Positions 9,586 to 21,321 are shown, counted from the first letter of the stretch. The stretch: 26,039 bases of DNA from Amphimedon queenslandica (GCF_000090795.2 NW_003546462.1:2632-28670); one strand, 5' to 3'. Made by a program: numbers and translations. The notes: generated by a model not told the origin, from the sequence alone.

Positions 9586-12569
9586 ATGTCGTTAGAAAAT
9601 CAACAACTGTTACAAGAGGAGCGACAAGGCCTCGAACAAGCTCCCCTCCTGATCAGAAGCATGTCCAGCAACTCTCCAGACGCAACAAGCCGGATTAGGA
9701 CCATACAAAATGCTCCGGAGGGTAATGCAGGGAAACTTAAGACGTACAAGAGGAGATGGTTCGTATTGGGAGTCTTCATGTCTCACATGATCTCTAACAA
9801 CATGGTCTGGATCAGTTTCTCCCCCATCTCAACTATAGCACAGTGCTACTATGGAGTCTCACTCTTTTGGATTAATGCTCTCTCATGGGTTTACATGTTA
9901 ACGTACGCACTGTTTTCACTACCGGCTGTTTGGTTCTTGGAAAAGGGAGGTCTCAAATGGACCGGGTTGATAGGGGCAACGTTAAATGCAGCTGGATCCT
10001 GGCTACGGTTTGCTGGAACACGTATGTATGTATGTTTACAATTACTGGAATATTGTATAGTTGTTTTAATGTGCATTTAGATGGTATATCTTTTTTGGAA
10101 TTTTATAATTATCATTCTAGTTTTAGTTAAGTCTGATACTTGCATCTTTAAAAACATTCCAATTTTAATGATAAACAAACAAAGCATAGACAACAGTTTA
10201 TTATTATTTTAGACAATAATAAAACATGTCGCATTTTTTGTATTCCTGCAGATCCTCAAATGTTTTGGCTCCTTTTTCTCGGGCAGACGGTAACCTCAGC
10301 CACTTATCTGATGGAGAACAATGGCTGCTCCAAAATGTCAGCAATATGGTTTCCACCACGTGAAAGAACCATAGCTACTACTCTATACTCTGTCATAGCA
10401 TCACAAGTAAGAGAGAGAGAGAGGGGGGGGGGAGAAAGAGACAAAAAGAAAGAGAGAAAAAATGAGGGAAAAAGAGAAGGACAACTATCTAAGGCAGAAA
10501 TAAAAGGTTTATTGATGAAAAGAAAAGTACATGTACATACATTCTATAAACTATTAAACTTATTTATTCTAATCTTTATAGTTTGGAGTCTTAATTGGAC
10601 TTCTTGTTGGCCCCCTAGTGGTAACTGGTGGAGGAACAAGCTACACTAATGATATCTGTAATAATACTATTACCATCAATAGTACTGCATTGGATAGGCA
10701 GCCTTGGGAGAGCACAGTATACAATCAGCTATTCTACTACATGCTGGCACAGGCTATTCTAACCACACTGGTAATACCACTGACTTACAGTGAGTGGATT
10801 TTTAAACTAGCAAGCATGATTTATTTGAATGCTGATTTATTCTGAAATGTATTTTTATCAGTGATTGAAAGCTCGTGTAGATCTCAATGTGTGTGAAACA
10901 TTTGAGTGACTTTAAAAATTTGTAAAAAATCCAATTTTGATCGGAATCAGCTTAAACTTTCTATGCAACATAAGTACATGTATATGTATCAGGAAATGTA
11001 ATAAAAATTAAAAATTCTCTTCTTTTCATTTTTGGTAAAATTTGGCCCGGGACCCTGTACTATAGTACAGGGATTTTGACCCGATTTTGGAGCAACTTTA
11101 AAATTTCATAAAAATAACAATTTCGATTGAAATCAGCTCAAACTTTCTACACAACATAAGTACATGTATATGTATCAGGAAATAATATGAAAATGGAAAA
11201 ATTTTTACTTGTAAATTTTGACTAAATTTGGCCCGATGCATTTAAATTGGCTTCTACTGTACAAACTCCTCATTATCATTTCTTTATTAGTTCTACCTGA
11301 AGCTCCGCCTACTCCGCCAAGTGTCACTGCACCACGCAACAGCAAAAAAACCCAGACTCCATTTTTACGATTACTAAAGACTGCTTTAAGCAATGTCTAC
11401 TTTGATATATTCCTAATAGCTACTGGTAAAGATACACACTCATTAATACTATTAATAATAATACTCTGTATTTTATAGCTATATTATCTTCAGCTGGTGC
11501 GTCATATGTCACAGTTTTTCAAGAGGTTCTTCATAATGCCGGCTATGAGAAGTACCAAAACGTTATTGGATATTTAGGTTCTAGCATGATGGTGGCAGCC
11601 ATCATTGGCCTGCTGGTTATTGGTAAATGGATCGACTACACCAGAAGATACTAGTAAGATTACATTAAATAATACTAACGTTGAATGTTGGTAGGATCTT
11701 ATTGTAGCAATTTTAGCTAATATTAAGCTGCTATTTTAAACAGTTGATGCATTAATAAATACTTTCAAAAATAAAAGATAAATAAAATAAAAGATCTGAC
11801 TATAATATTGCCAGTGAGCATGTCTTTGTTAATGATAATGTATGTGGACACAACTCTTGATTTATAATAGGATAATTGCTGTATCTCAATGCTTACAGTG
11901 TTCTTCTTCCTCAATATAGTGCAACTGTCATATTTGCATCATTCTCTTCTGTACTTATTACACTAACTCTCTCTCTGCTGATCCAATTCAAGCTATTGTT
12001 CTACTTAATTTTTATTACAGGCACACTTGTAAGGTACGAGAAAAATAAAGAAAATCATTTTTTTAAATAATAAATTTTTCCAGCTGCTCAATGAGTTTGC
12101 TTGGAGGCATTACATTTGAATATGCAGTAGAAATGACCTATCCACTACCTGAAAGTATATCTGCTGGACTACTGAACCTGTTCAATCAAGTAAGTAAGAA
12201 TGCTATGCCGTGTTACACCTACAGGACACTTGCAAAAAAATTGTATTTGAATCTTCAAATTTTAGTTGATTAAAAAAAATTTTACCCTTGCTCGCTTTAA
12301 TTTTTGAGTGTTTTAAAACCACACTTATTGTTATAATTGTGTTGCTATTTCTTATAGATAATGGGTATAGTAATGGTGATTGCAGTGGGTCAGCTAGTGC
12401 AGCATAAACTAGCCATGTATGGTAACTATGTATTCACTGGGCTACTACTGCTTGCTAGTATCATTGTTGGTAAGTAGACAAAGTCAAATGATGAGGATTT
12501 TATTTTTTTATTTTAGTTTTTGTTCGTCCAACACTTCGTAGAGTTAAAGTTGAAAATGACACGACTTGA
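9586..12569 (+). CDS. SLC49 family (FLVCR/MFSD7-like) MFS transporter
   Basis: Nine exons: 9586-10021, 10252-10406, 10582-10789, 11291-11425, 11479-11653, 11920-12033, 12084-12189, 12358-12469 and 12517-12569. They join in phase to give 497 aa. The cytoplasmic N-terminus carries a leucine-rich acidic stretch. The first membrane half follows KRRWFVLGVF, with WISFSPIS, LSWVYMLTYALFSLPA, LNAAGSWLRFAGTHP and WFPPRERTIATTL as SLC49-like landmarks. A Pro-rich loop (LPEAPPTPPS) separates it from the second half, which includes VTVFQEVL, GKWIDYTRRY, GITFEYAVEMTYPLPE and GQLVQHKLAMYGNYVF. SLC49 members are twelve-helix facilitators in the plasma or organelle membrane; FLVCR1/2 carry choline and ethanolamine. 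Similarity looks somewhat closer to MFSD7/SLC49A3, so the substrate is not assigned. The last two exons have an inverted copy at 20797-21166. Confidence 0.87.
10890..11235 (-). repeat. Tandem 186-bp repeat in SLC49 intron
   Basis: Two units of the 186-bp family, in reverse orientation relative to those at 4560-4985: AACTTTCT at 10955 and 11141. The perfect 20-bp palindrome CCCTGTACTATAGTACAGGG lies at 11053-11072. It fills most of the intron 10790-11290. Confidence 0.85.
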
Positions 12570-12762
12570 GATGCTTTATCACTTAAAATTTTAAAGTCAT
12601 AATGTCTGTGTGTAATAATAAAATTATTGATAATAACAATAAGACAAAAACATGATCGAACAGTTAATAAGTTTTAATCTTTAAAATAGCTTTATATCTG
12701 CAAGACTTTAGAAAATGTAATGATAATATCAGTATCATGGCTTCCCACGCATTGATTAAGTT

Positions 12763-12794
12763 GTGTGGGCGTGAGGTTAGTATAGTAGGCGGAG
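12763..12794 (+). promoter_or_regulatory. Promoter elements of the KNL1-like gene
   Basis: GTGGGCGTG (12765-12773) and TAGGCGGAG (12786-12794) lie 20-50 bp upstream of the ATG at 12816. The same ordered pair, GTGGGCGGAG then TAGGCGTGG, occurs in the PAM16/calpain promoter. The intergenic distance from the SLC49 stop codon is 246 bp. The motif resembles KLF/SP-type GC/CACCC boxes; the binding factor is unknown. Confidence 0.5.
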
Positions 12795-12815
12795 TCTATT
12801 TTTAAAGGCGGGAAG

Positions 12816-15800
12816 ATGTCGGCAAACAACAACTCTGGAGCAGGCAAGGGATTGCCTCTTGCTAGGTAGGTATTCCTCCATTTAACTATAAAACATCCTC
12901 TTTTTGTAATAGGAAACGAACTGATAGGAGATCATCAGTAAGTCTACTAGCCTGTCTCCAGCAGAGAGAAATCTTAGTCTTTGTTTTGTTTTGAATCTTG
13001 CTGTCCATTAAGACTTCATATCTTCCTGTTCTTATTCTTTATAGATATTGAAGCCCTCAAAGTCAGATGCCCTCTCTTCATCTATATTGGCAGATAAAAG
13101 GTAATTAAAATTATTTATTAATTTGTTGTAATACAAAGTCTTCATTACATGTACATGTACATATATGTATCAAGTTACATGTATATGTATTGTTAATTCA
13201 TACTTTGGGAATTGGGCATCTATTCTGGTTTAATGTGTATTATATGCAGGTTATGCTGAAATTTTATGGGATGTGTTTACTTTACATGTATAATTGTACA
13301 TACATGTATATGAATTTTATTTATTTATTTATTTTATAATTTTTTGTAGAGGACAGATGGAGAAGAGAAGAGTTAGCTTTAATCAGAATATCCTCGTCAA
13401 GTATGTAACAATTATTCATTTATTCATTGCAATACAAATACATGTACATGTACATAGTTCGTGTGAATATACTAACCAATGAACCATATACTGTACTGTG
13501 TACTCCTTCACTGTGTTCTATCTATTAGGGAGTTTGCGAAACAAAAGGAAAAGAAACAGAGTAAGTGTACATGTACATGTAATAGCTAGTCTAGCCTATA
13601 CCTTCTCCTATCTTTAGTCTGTTTGACATGTTGTGTACATGTACATGTATCTTGAGTTATAGTTATAATTTATTGTAGTCTATTATATGTACTACATCTA
13701 CATGTATTGTTTCATTTGTTTATTTATTTGTTGTTGTTTCTGTTTTTAGATGACTCTGTCGAATCTTCGGGTTCAGAGACTTCGGCCACTAACCTCTCTA
13801 AAGTAAATTATTAAATTATGATTATTAAATTATATTGTTGTTATTATCATTATTATTTATTATTATTTATTATTATTATTATTTTGTTAGGTGTATGAGA
13901 CCCAAGCCAACGAGTCCTTCTTCCAAATCTCCACTCCAACCATCGGAGCTAAGAAGAGACGCATCACTGGGCTACCTGATCGACTCTCTATCATTCCTCA
14001 AGCATATAAACCGGACCTTGAAGACGACCTTGAGTTTGAGGTATTGTGTATAGTCTGATATTAGATGCTGTATAACTAGTACAAATGTGTATCATTTAGT
14101 ACATGTATATACTATAGCATTATATTAATGATATAGTTAAATTAGCACAATTTTTAAAAGTAATTGGAACCACAGTACATCTATATGAGGAGCGTTGATT
14201 TGATGTAACACTATATCCCAGCTAGTATGGATAGTGTCTTTAGCACTTCTTTTAAGTTATTATGCTGGGTAGCCTTGAAGTCTTTCCATGATGTATATGT
14301 ACCTTATTGTAGTGCTATAGACATGATGTGTAGTTAACAACTTATCATTCATTTTGTGTGTGTCTAGCCTTATGCTGAAGAGAGTCCAGGAATTACAGAA
14401 AAAGGTGCCATCATAGAACAACCACCTCAGCAGCAGGTTAGCTAATGTACATTGTTTCTTATTAGTTTCACAAGTATTATATTACGTAGCAGGCTTAAAT
14501 TATAATCTATGCTGTTTTTACTTGTTTTTTTGTTGTAGTCTTTCATTGGGGGAGAGATCAGTGATAAGGAGAATCAGGAGCAGATACTGGAACCAGAACC
14601 AGTACAGCAGCAGGTGTGAATGAACTTAATTTGTTTGTACTTTAATATTATTACATTTTTTGATACATATTGATGTACTTATGCTGTGTAGAAAGTTTGA
14701 ACTGATTCCGACTTCAATTTTTCAAGTTACAGCCATTTGAAGAAATGGGCCAAAATCTGAAAAGTTCCCTGTACTATAGCCCATGGTTTTTTCCAAAAAA
14801 TGGCTCCGAAATCACCCCCAATTTTTATTACATTTTCTGATGCATATTGATGTCCTTATGCTGTGTAGCAAGTTTAAGTCGATTCCGACTTCAATTTTTC
14901 AAGTTACAGCCATTTGAAGAAATGGGCCAAAATCTGAAAAGTTCCCTGTACTATAGCCCATGGTTTTTTCCGAAAAATGGCTCCGAAATCACCCTCAATT
15001 TTTATTACATTTTCTGATACATATTGATGTCCTTATGCTGTGTAGAAAGTTTGAGCTGATTCCGACTTCAATTTTTCAAGTTATGGCCATTAGAATTAAT
15101 CCCACTTATACCTGTTCCTAATGGTTTATAGGTTGATCCTGTACCTCTTACTTGTAATCCTGACCAGTTCCTTCAAGCATCAGTTGTTACCATCAACCAA
15201 TCAGTGGATATGAGCCTTACTTTAGGAGCTACCTCAGTTCAGCTGCAGTTAGGATCATCTAAAGACTCCAGTGAGCCCAAGACTGATGCACATGGACCAG
15301 CTGGTACCATCAACCAGTCAGAAGACATGAGCTTGACATTAGGGGCCACTTCATATACTACTTCAGTTCAGTTACCTAAGACTGATGCACATGTATCAGG
15401 AGGAGCACCTGATGGCCCTACACAGCAGCAACAACAAGTAATGAATATAAAATCCACAATTATTATATTTGTATATACTTACTGGATCTTATAATTTCAG
15501 GTCTTTGAAGAGGAGTCTTTGTCTAAACCAGAGAAGGATCAGGAAGGGCCGGTCCCTGTAGCTTCAGTTCAAGCTATTCAACAAGAAGAAGAGAGGCACC
15601 ATGTTTCTGTAACCAAACCTACACGTATTGATGAGCAGCAACTCTCTCCTAAGTTCTGCTATGACTCCCCAGTAGTAGATAATATGGATTATAAGAATAT
15701 GGATACTCCAGTACCGATATCACCTGACAGCATTTCCAATACTTATAAAGCTAATAATAATGATGGTAGTTATTGTGCGAATTCTGATTCCTCGCTCGAT

Positions 15801-18800
15801 GTCACATGTCACGATAAATCAATGTTTTCTCATGCTGGGGGTACACTCCTCAGTGGAGATATGTCCATGACGTATGACGATTCTAATATATTTGACGTAT
15901 CTGATGGTGACTGTATTCCTAAGGGACCCAGTGAAGCTATCCAGCAACATCTTCCTCCTACCACTTCTCATTTACCAGTTACAACTGGTAACACTTCATC
16001 AAATAAAGCGGACAATCCTTCACATACCAGTATTGTACATCCACCAGTTACTGCTCCTGCTAGCACACGTGTTGAGTCTTTTCTTCAAAACCTTCCCCCA
16101 AGTACTCAAAACTTAGCGCAGACACTAGAAACCTTACCTCCTCCCCCAATGACTAGTGGGCCAGTGGTCGCTGCTCCTGTATCATCATCAGATATCAGTC
16201 AGAGATTGCCTTCTCCCCCTCCATCTCTCACACAATCAGTTGACATGTCATTAGTGACCCCTACTGGATCCTTTTGTATGCCAATTGAGAAAAATGTTCC
16301 CCTTCCATCAACTTCACAAATAATGGCAGCTCCTCATGCTTCTGTCATGGAAGATCTACCTCTTCCTATAATGGCCCCTCCTGATAATGTCCATTCTTCT
16401 ATTAGACAAGATATATCTCTTCCTATAGTCAATACTTCAGTAGCTCCTACTTATACTAGTCTACACTCTCAGGTCAATACCTCAGTAGGTCCTACTAATG
16501 GCCGCCACTCTCACTCATTCAAAGCTGCAGTAGACAGCAAGTCAGGCAGTACTACATCAGGAGAGAAGACATCTAAATTGCCAGCAGCTCTGTCTCTTAT
16601 TCCTGATACTGACAGTCGTACAGCTCCCATTTCTACAGCTAATACATCAATAGGTTCTACTAGTCAGACTTATGCTCAGATACACAGTATGGATATACAG
16701 GTTACTGTAGAGCCTCCTACTCAATTAGCTGCTCCAGATCAATCTTTCACTTCTGCTGATAGTGAGCATAATGTTAGTCATCCTCCTCCTCCTCTTGAAG
16801 CTGTAGCTGCTCCTGATGATAATAAATCTTATAACATTAAGAATCGTACTATAGAGAAGATCCCTCATCTTCCTAAATCTCCTCTTTGTATCTCTCACTC
16901 AGCTAATGTGTCTTCAGTGGAGTCTACTAGTAATGATACTAACAAGAAGCAACTTCCACTTCCTTTTGCATTAACCGATACGTCAGTACCTAATATTGAA
17001 GATGAGGCTGAGCCTCCTATAGAAGCTAATATTGAGAAGCAACCTTGCAATACATCTGCAGTTGCTCCTAGTGTACATCCTATTGAGAATAAGGCTGGCC
17101 CTCCTCATACACCATCAGTAATTGTCGCTCCTAATGATTCAATGGCTTCCACTAGTACTCATCAAACTGAAGCATCAGTGAGTACAGCTCACAGTGAAGT
17201 TGCTGATCTTATACATCATTCCTTCAATGTCTCTGCTGGTCAGAAGCACCCCAGTAGCTCCTCTACTATAGCTGTGTCTAAAAAGTTAGCCATCACTCCT
17301 AAATCAGGCACTAGGACCATGTCAGGACTCAAGTCTCCTTATATGCCTGACTATAGTGGCCCTAATACTTATGTACAGCAGCGGACTGGTAGCTTAAAGA
17401 AGACAAAAGAACAGCAACTCAGTAGTAGTCTAAAGAAACCTAAAGTACAGCGAAGAACAAACGAGCCTCTTTCAAGGTCCATGCAATTGAGGTCATCGTC
17501 CACAGGAAAGAAGCAACAGTCAATGGATCCCATTAGGCCATCAATACAACATGGCCAGAGATCAATGGAGTCCTCATATCAACAGGAACAAGTCTCTAGA
17601 CCTTCTACTAGAGCTTCTCTTAATAGAACCGGTGAGATACTGTCCTTTCCTTTTCACAATACTGCTTCTCATTATGTACATGCATGTACTATTTTTTATT
17701 TTATTATTATTTATTTATTTATTTATTACTATTAGGTGTCTCTGATACAAGAAGTACTTCTACATTCATAGTACAACCAGCAGCAGTTCTTGTACCTGAA
17801 CCAGATGAAGAATGTATTGAGGAAGAGGAACCAAATGACAGGACATTTGTAATTCACACTAGTTCTCTCCATCAGGTACAGTATAATAATAATGATAATA
17901 TACTGTTATAGCTATAATTGCATGTTTGTGTAAGAAGAATGCTCACTGAATTAAAGAGAAACACTATACTGAAAATGATAGTGATATCCTTGCATGCTAT
18001 AATGTACATTTGTATAATAGCTCATAATATTTTTCAATTATAAATTTATTATTTATTCTTGCATTATTATAGTCTGCACAATTGGATGGTTCTCCTGAGC
18101 TTGATGACACTGTTGTCCTAGAGCAAAGCAATAAAGATACAAACTGGATCAACGAAGTCTCCGAAATTGATTTTGTCGAGAACACTCCAGCAAGCAACAC
18201 TCCAGTCCCTCGCCGGTACTTGACTCGTAGCGCCAGTAAAACTGGTTCACCTCGTCCTACTAGTGCTAGTAAGATACCCAAACTGACCCCACGTAGGGCA
18301 AAAGGCCAGTCTGCTAGTAAAGCAAGTAAAGCTAGACTGGAGCGAATAGCAACTGGTATGGCAGCACTGCAGGATGATACACTTAGCACTGGTAGAAAGT
18401 TTGATGATTCACTTCATATACACACACCTGAGATTCTTGTATTGGATGAAACTGTCAATCAGACAACTTTCATGGAAGGAGATGATTTGTTAGATTCTAC
18501 TGTGGCCTCTTCATCTACTGGTACTGACTTTCTTAAAAGAATAGTTGTGGCTGCTAATGCAAATGAAACTATAAACTTAGTGGAAGAGTATGAGAAGCAG
18601 GAGAAGGAGAGAGAGAAGGAAAGGAAGAGGAAAGAAGAACTCCAGAGATTAGAAGAGGAGAGAAAGGAGGAAGAATTAAAAAGATTGGAAGAGGAGAGAA
18701 GGAGAAAGGAAGAGCTTGAAGAATTGGAAGAGGAAAGGAAGAGAAAAGAAGAGCTTGAGAGATTGGAGGAGGAAAGGAAGAAGGAACAAGAACTTAAAAG

Positions 18801-20609
18801 ATTGGAGGAGGAGAGGAGGAGAAAGGAAGAGCTTAAAAGATTGGAGGAGGAAAGGAAGAAGGAAGAAGAACTTAAAAGATTGGAAGAGGAGAGGAGGAGA
18901 AAGGAAGAGCTTAAAAGATTGGAGGAGGAGGAGGAGAGAAAGAAGGAAGAAGAGAGACTGGAGGTGGAACGAAAAAATCAAGAAGAAGCAAAAAGACTTG
19001 AAGATGAGAGGAAGAGACTGGAAGAGCTTGCACTTTTAGAAGAAGAAAGGAAGAAAAGAGAAGAGAATGAAAGGCTAGAACAAGAACAACTGAGGCTTGA
19101 GGAAGAAAAAAGAAAGAGAGAGGAAGATGAACGTCAACGATTAGAAGAGGAAAAGAGAAGAGAAGAAGAGAGAAAGAAGAGAGAAGAGAATGAAAGGCAA
19201 CTGAGACTAGAAGAAGAAGAACGTCAACGATTAGAAGAGGAAAGAAAGAGAGAGGAAGAGGAGAGACAGCGACAGGAAGAAGAACGTGAACAATTAGAAG
19301 AGCAAAGAAGAAGAGAAGAAGAGCAAAAGAAAAGAGAAGAGAATGAAAGATTAGAACAAGAGCGACTGAGGCTTGAGGAAGAAGAAATAAAAAGACAAGA
19401 AGAAGAACGTCAGCGGTTAGAAGAGGAAAGGAGAAGGGAAGAAGAAGAGAGAAAGAGACAAGAGGTTCTTAACAAGCGGATAGAGGAGGAGAGACAAAGA
19501 CGGAGACAAGAGGAAAGTAGAAGACAAGAGGAGAGCAGGAGACAAGAAGAAGAAAGAGAAGAAGAAGGAAAGGATGACGACACAACTACACAAGAGAGAG
19601 GAGAAAAGTGTGCAGTTAGTGAAGAATCTAAAGTGATTGAGACAAACTCAGTTCAACCTTCAATCCTCTTCATTGATGTCTTAAGGAGAGTAGAAAGAAA
19701 GTAATAACCGAATTATTATTTATTGTAATTGTTGTGTGTTGTGTTATGCGCAGGGTAACATCAGTTTTTGATATGATCAATTTAAGGCTACTTGATGATG
19801 GACCAAGATTCAAGAAAGACTTGAAACACCTTCATGGAGTAGCCTATTCATGTAAGCCACCCATGTACATATAGGAAGGATATTAGACAGAAATGGAGAC
19901 CTTTATATTATGATACCTATTACAATAGAGATAAGATTGCTGTCTAATTTTTATTCCTGTTATACCATTAGTTAATTGTGATATTTTTGTAGCTCTTTTG
20001 GTTATTCGTTGTATGCTAAACTATGCAAGATCCAGTAGCCTACAGTCACCTCATTGCAATATAGTGATACCTGATACTGCCCCTGGTCTGTTCCCTAATG
20101 GCAATGATGGATCTGGATCAATGGAAGAGAAGGAGGAATGGGTCAAGAATCTAGTAAGAGATGTAGTTTAATGTATTATTATCATTATTATTTTATAGCT
20201 ACAAGTGATGGATTACTATATTAATGGATTAATGAAGAAAAGCATCAAAGAGACATATGAACAGTAAGCTATACTCCATCATAATGTCCTTATACTTATT
20301 CCTCTCCTCCTGCAGACATTATGAATGGAAGGTATCATTTTGGTGCAACGAGTATGCGGATATTGTATTCAAGAAGAGAAATATAAAACTAAGAGTGAAT
20401 CTAAGCACTAAAGGTAAAACCTAGTACCTGTCAAGTTATTATAATATAATGAATTCAAGTTTTTTATATACATGTACTTGTGATTGATATAAGAACATTT
20501 TGTCATTTTTTGTTCAGGGATACTTCCTTCTCGAACTTGGGCTGTTCATCGCTGTCAGAAGATTGATTCTATTCACTTTTCGTCACTAACTGGTATGGAA
20601 CCGAACTAG

Positions 20610-20650
<41 letters not shown>

Positions 20651-20813
20651 TTTATAGAAGATGCAAAAGTAGAACAGTTTCAAACACACAATTTTAAGCA
20701 CAACTCCACAATTTGGGATATACCAATGGTATGGATACTATAATATTTAGTGAGGTATTATACTATTGTGACATTTTCTACTGTAGTTGATCCAGGAAGT
20801 CTTGCAGATTTAA
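12816..20813 (+). CDS. KNL1: KNL1-like outer kinetochore scaffold
   Basis: Twenty exons: 12816-12865, 12913-12937, 13045-13100, 13350-13400, 13529-13560, 13750-13802, 13891-14040, 14368-14436, 14539-14613, 15132-15437, 15501-17631, 17736-17875, 18073-19700, 19754-19851, 19993-20153, 20199-20263, 20316-20413, 20518-20592, 20658-20728 and 20787-20813. All are in phase, giving 1786 aa. Near the N-terminus, RRSSILKPSK (SILK at 25-28) and KRRVSF (RVSF at 51-54) reproduce the paired PP1-docking motifs of KNL1. DMSLT/DMSMT/DMSLV motifs at residues about 213, 252, 409 and 537 look like degenerate MELT sites (Mps1-phosphorylated BUB3-BUB1 docking in animals). A Ser/Thr/Pro-rich disordered region spans about 290-1200, followed by a Glu/Arg/Lys helix at about 1216-1547 and a folded C-terminus of about 200 aa. 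The C-terminus should match the KNL1 RWD region, but I cannot confirm that by eye. INCENP, which also has a charged helix, was considered and disfavoured. Confidence 0.75.
14640..15085 (+). repeat. Tandem repeat (about 178 bp) of the 186-bp family
   Basis: About 2.5 units: CTGTGTA at 14684, 14861 and 15040, spacing 177 and 179 bp. Shared family words are TTCCCTGTACTATAG, TTTTTATTACATTTTCTGAT and GTGTAGAAAGTTTGA. A subfamily-specific insert, CAAGTTACAGCCATTTGAAG, distinguishes it. It fills most of the intron 14614-15131. Confidence 0.85.
18580..19575 (+). repeat. Repetitive purine-rich coding tract (charged helix)
   Basis: Within KNL1-like exon 13. Alternating units such as EELKRLEEERKK and EELKRLEEERRR repeat with a combined period of about 26 residues, and DNA identity is highest at about 18780-18930. 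The roughly 330-residue Glu/Arg/Lys run with few hydrophobic heptads suggests a single alpha-helix rather than a classic coiled coil. Minus-strand open frames here are shadows of this tract. Confidence 0.85.
20606..20647. repeat. ATT microsatellite in KNL1-like intron
   Basis: An uninterrupted ATT run in the intron 20593-20657, ending ten bases before the exon acceptor at 20657. Confidence 0.9.
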
Positions 20814-21166
20814 AGCCATTTTAAAGATTAGAACTTTACAGTTATTAGCCGTCGAGATCATGTTTTTGTCTTATAATTAATGTTATTATCAATTTATTAA
20901 TATTATTGCACACAGACATTATAAGTATAAAATTTTAAGTGATAAAACATCTCAAATTATGTCACTTTCAACTTCGACTCTACAAAGTGCTGGACAAACA
21001 AAAACTAAAATTAAAAAAACAATTTTCCTCATTATTTGACTTAGTCTACTTACCAACAATGATACTAGCAAGCAGTAGTAACCCAGTGAATACATAGTTA
21101 CCAAACATGGTTAGTTTATGCTGCACTAGCTGACCCACTGAGATGACCATCACTATACCCATTATC
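20797..21166 (-). pseudogene. Inverted partial copy of the SLC49 gene 3' end
   Basis: Read on the minus strand, 21165-20797 matches 12358-12712: exon 8, its intron with GTAAGT and TTTTAG, exon 9, and about 140 bp of 3' flank. The exon 8 copy encodes IMGIVMVISVGQLVQHKL onwards with only a few changes. The exon 9 copy keeps its frame and TGA stop. Similarity stops abruptly at the exon 8 start, and no upstream exons were found before PAM16, so this fragment has no promoter or N-terminus. It occupies most of the gap between the KNL1-like stop (20813) and the PAM16 stop (21322), and its last bases overlap the KNL1-like terminal exon. Confidence 0.9.
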
Positions 21167-21321
21167 CACCAGCAAATATTAGTTAGATACTCATATTATC
21201 TTCATTAATTTCTATTCTGTAATGGAATTGCATGGACAAGTGGAGTACATGAACAAATAAACATAAAACAATAAATATAATAATAATACAATACAGTGAT
21301 AATAATAAATTATAATGGTAA

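Noticed and set aside
10407..10581. Continuation of the SLC49 exon 2 frame through a GA-rich run
   Set aside because: GTAAGAG at 10407 is a good donor, and the intron is needed to reach FGVLIGLLVGP in phase.
18676..19039. Leu/Phe-rich minus-strand frame and Lys/Arg-rich second plus frame
   Set aside because: Both are shadows of the repetitive charged-helix exon.
12816..20813. INCENP as an alternative identity for the KNL1-like gene
   Set aside because: The charged helix fits INCENP, but the paired SILK and RVSF motifs at the N-terminus, the MELT-like repeats and the absence of a visible IN-box favour KNL1.
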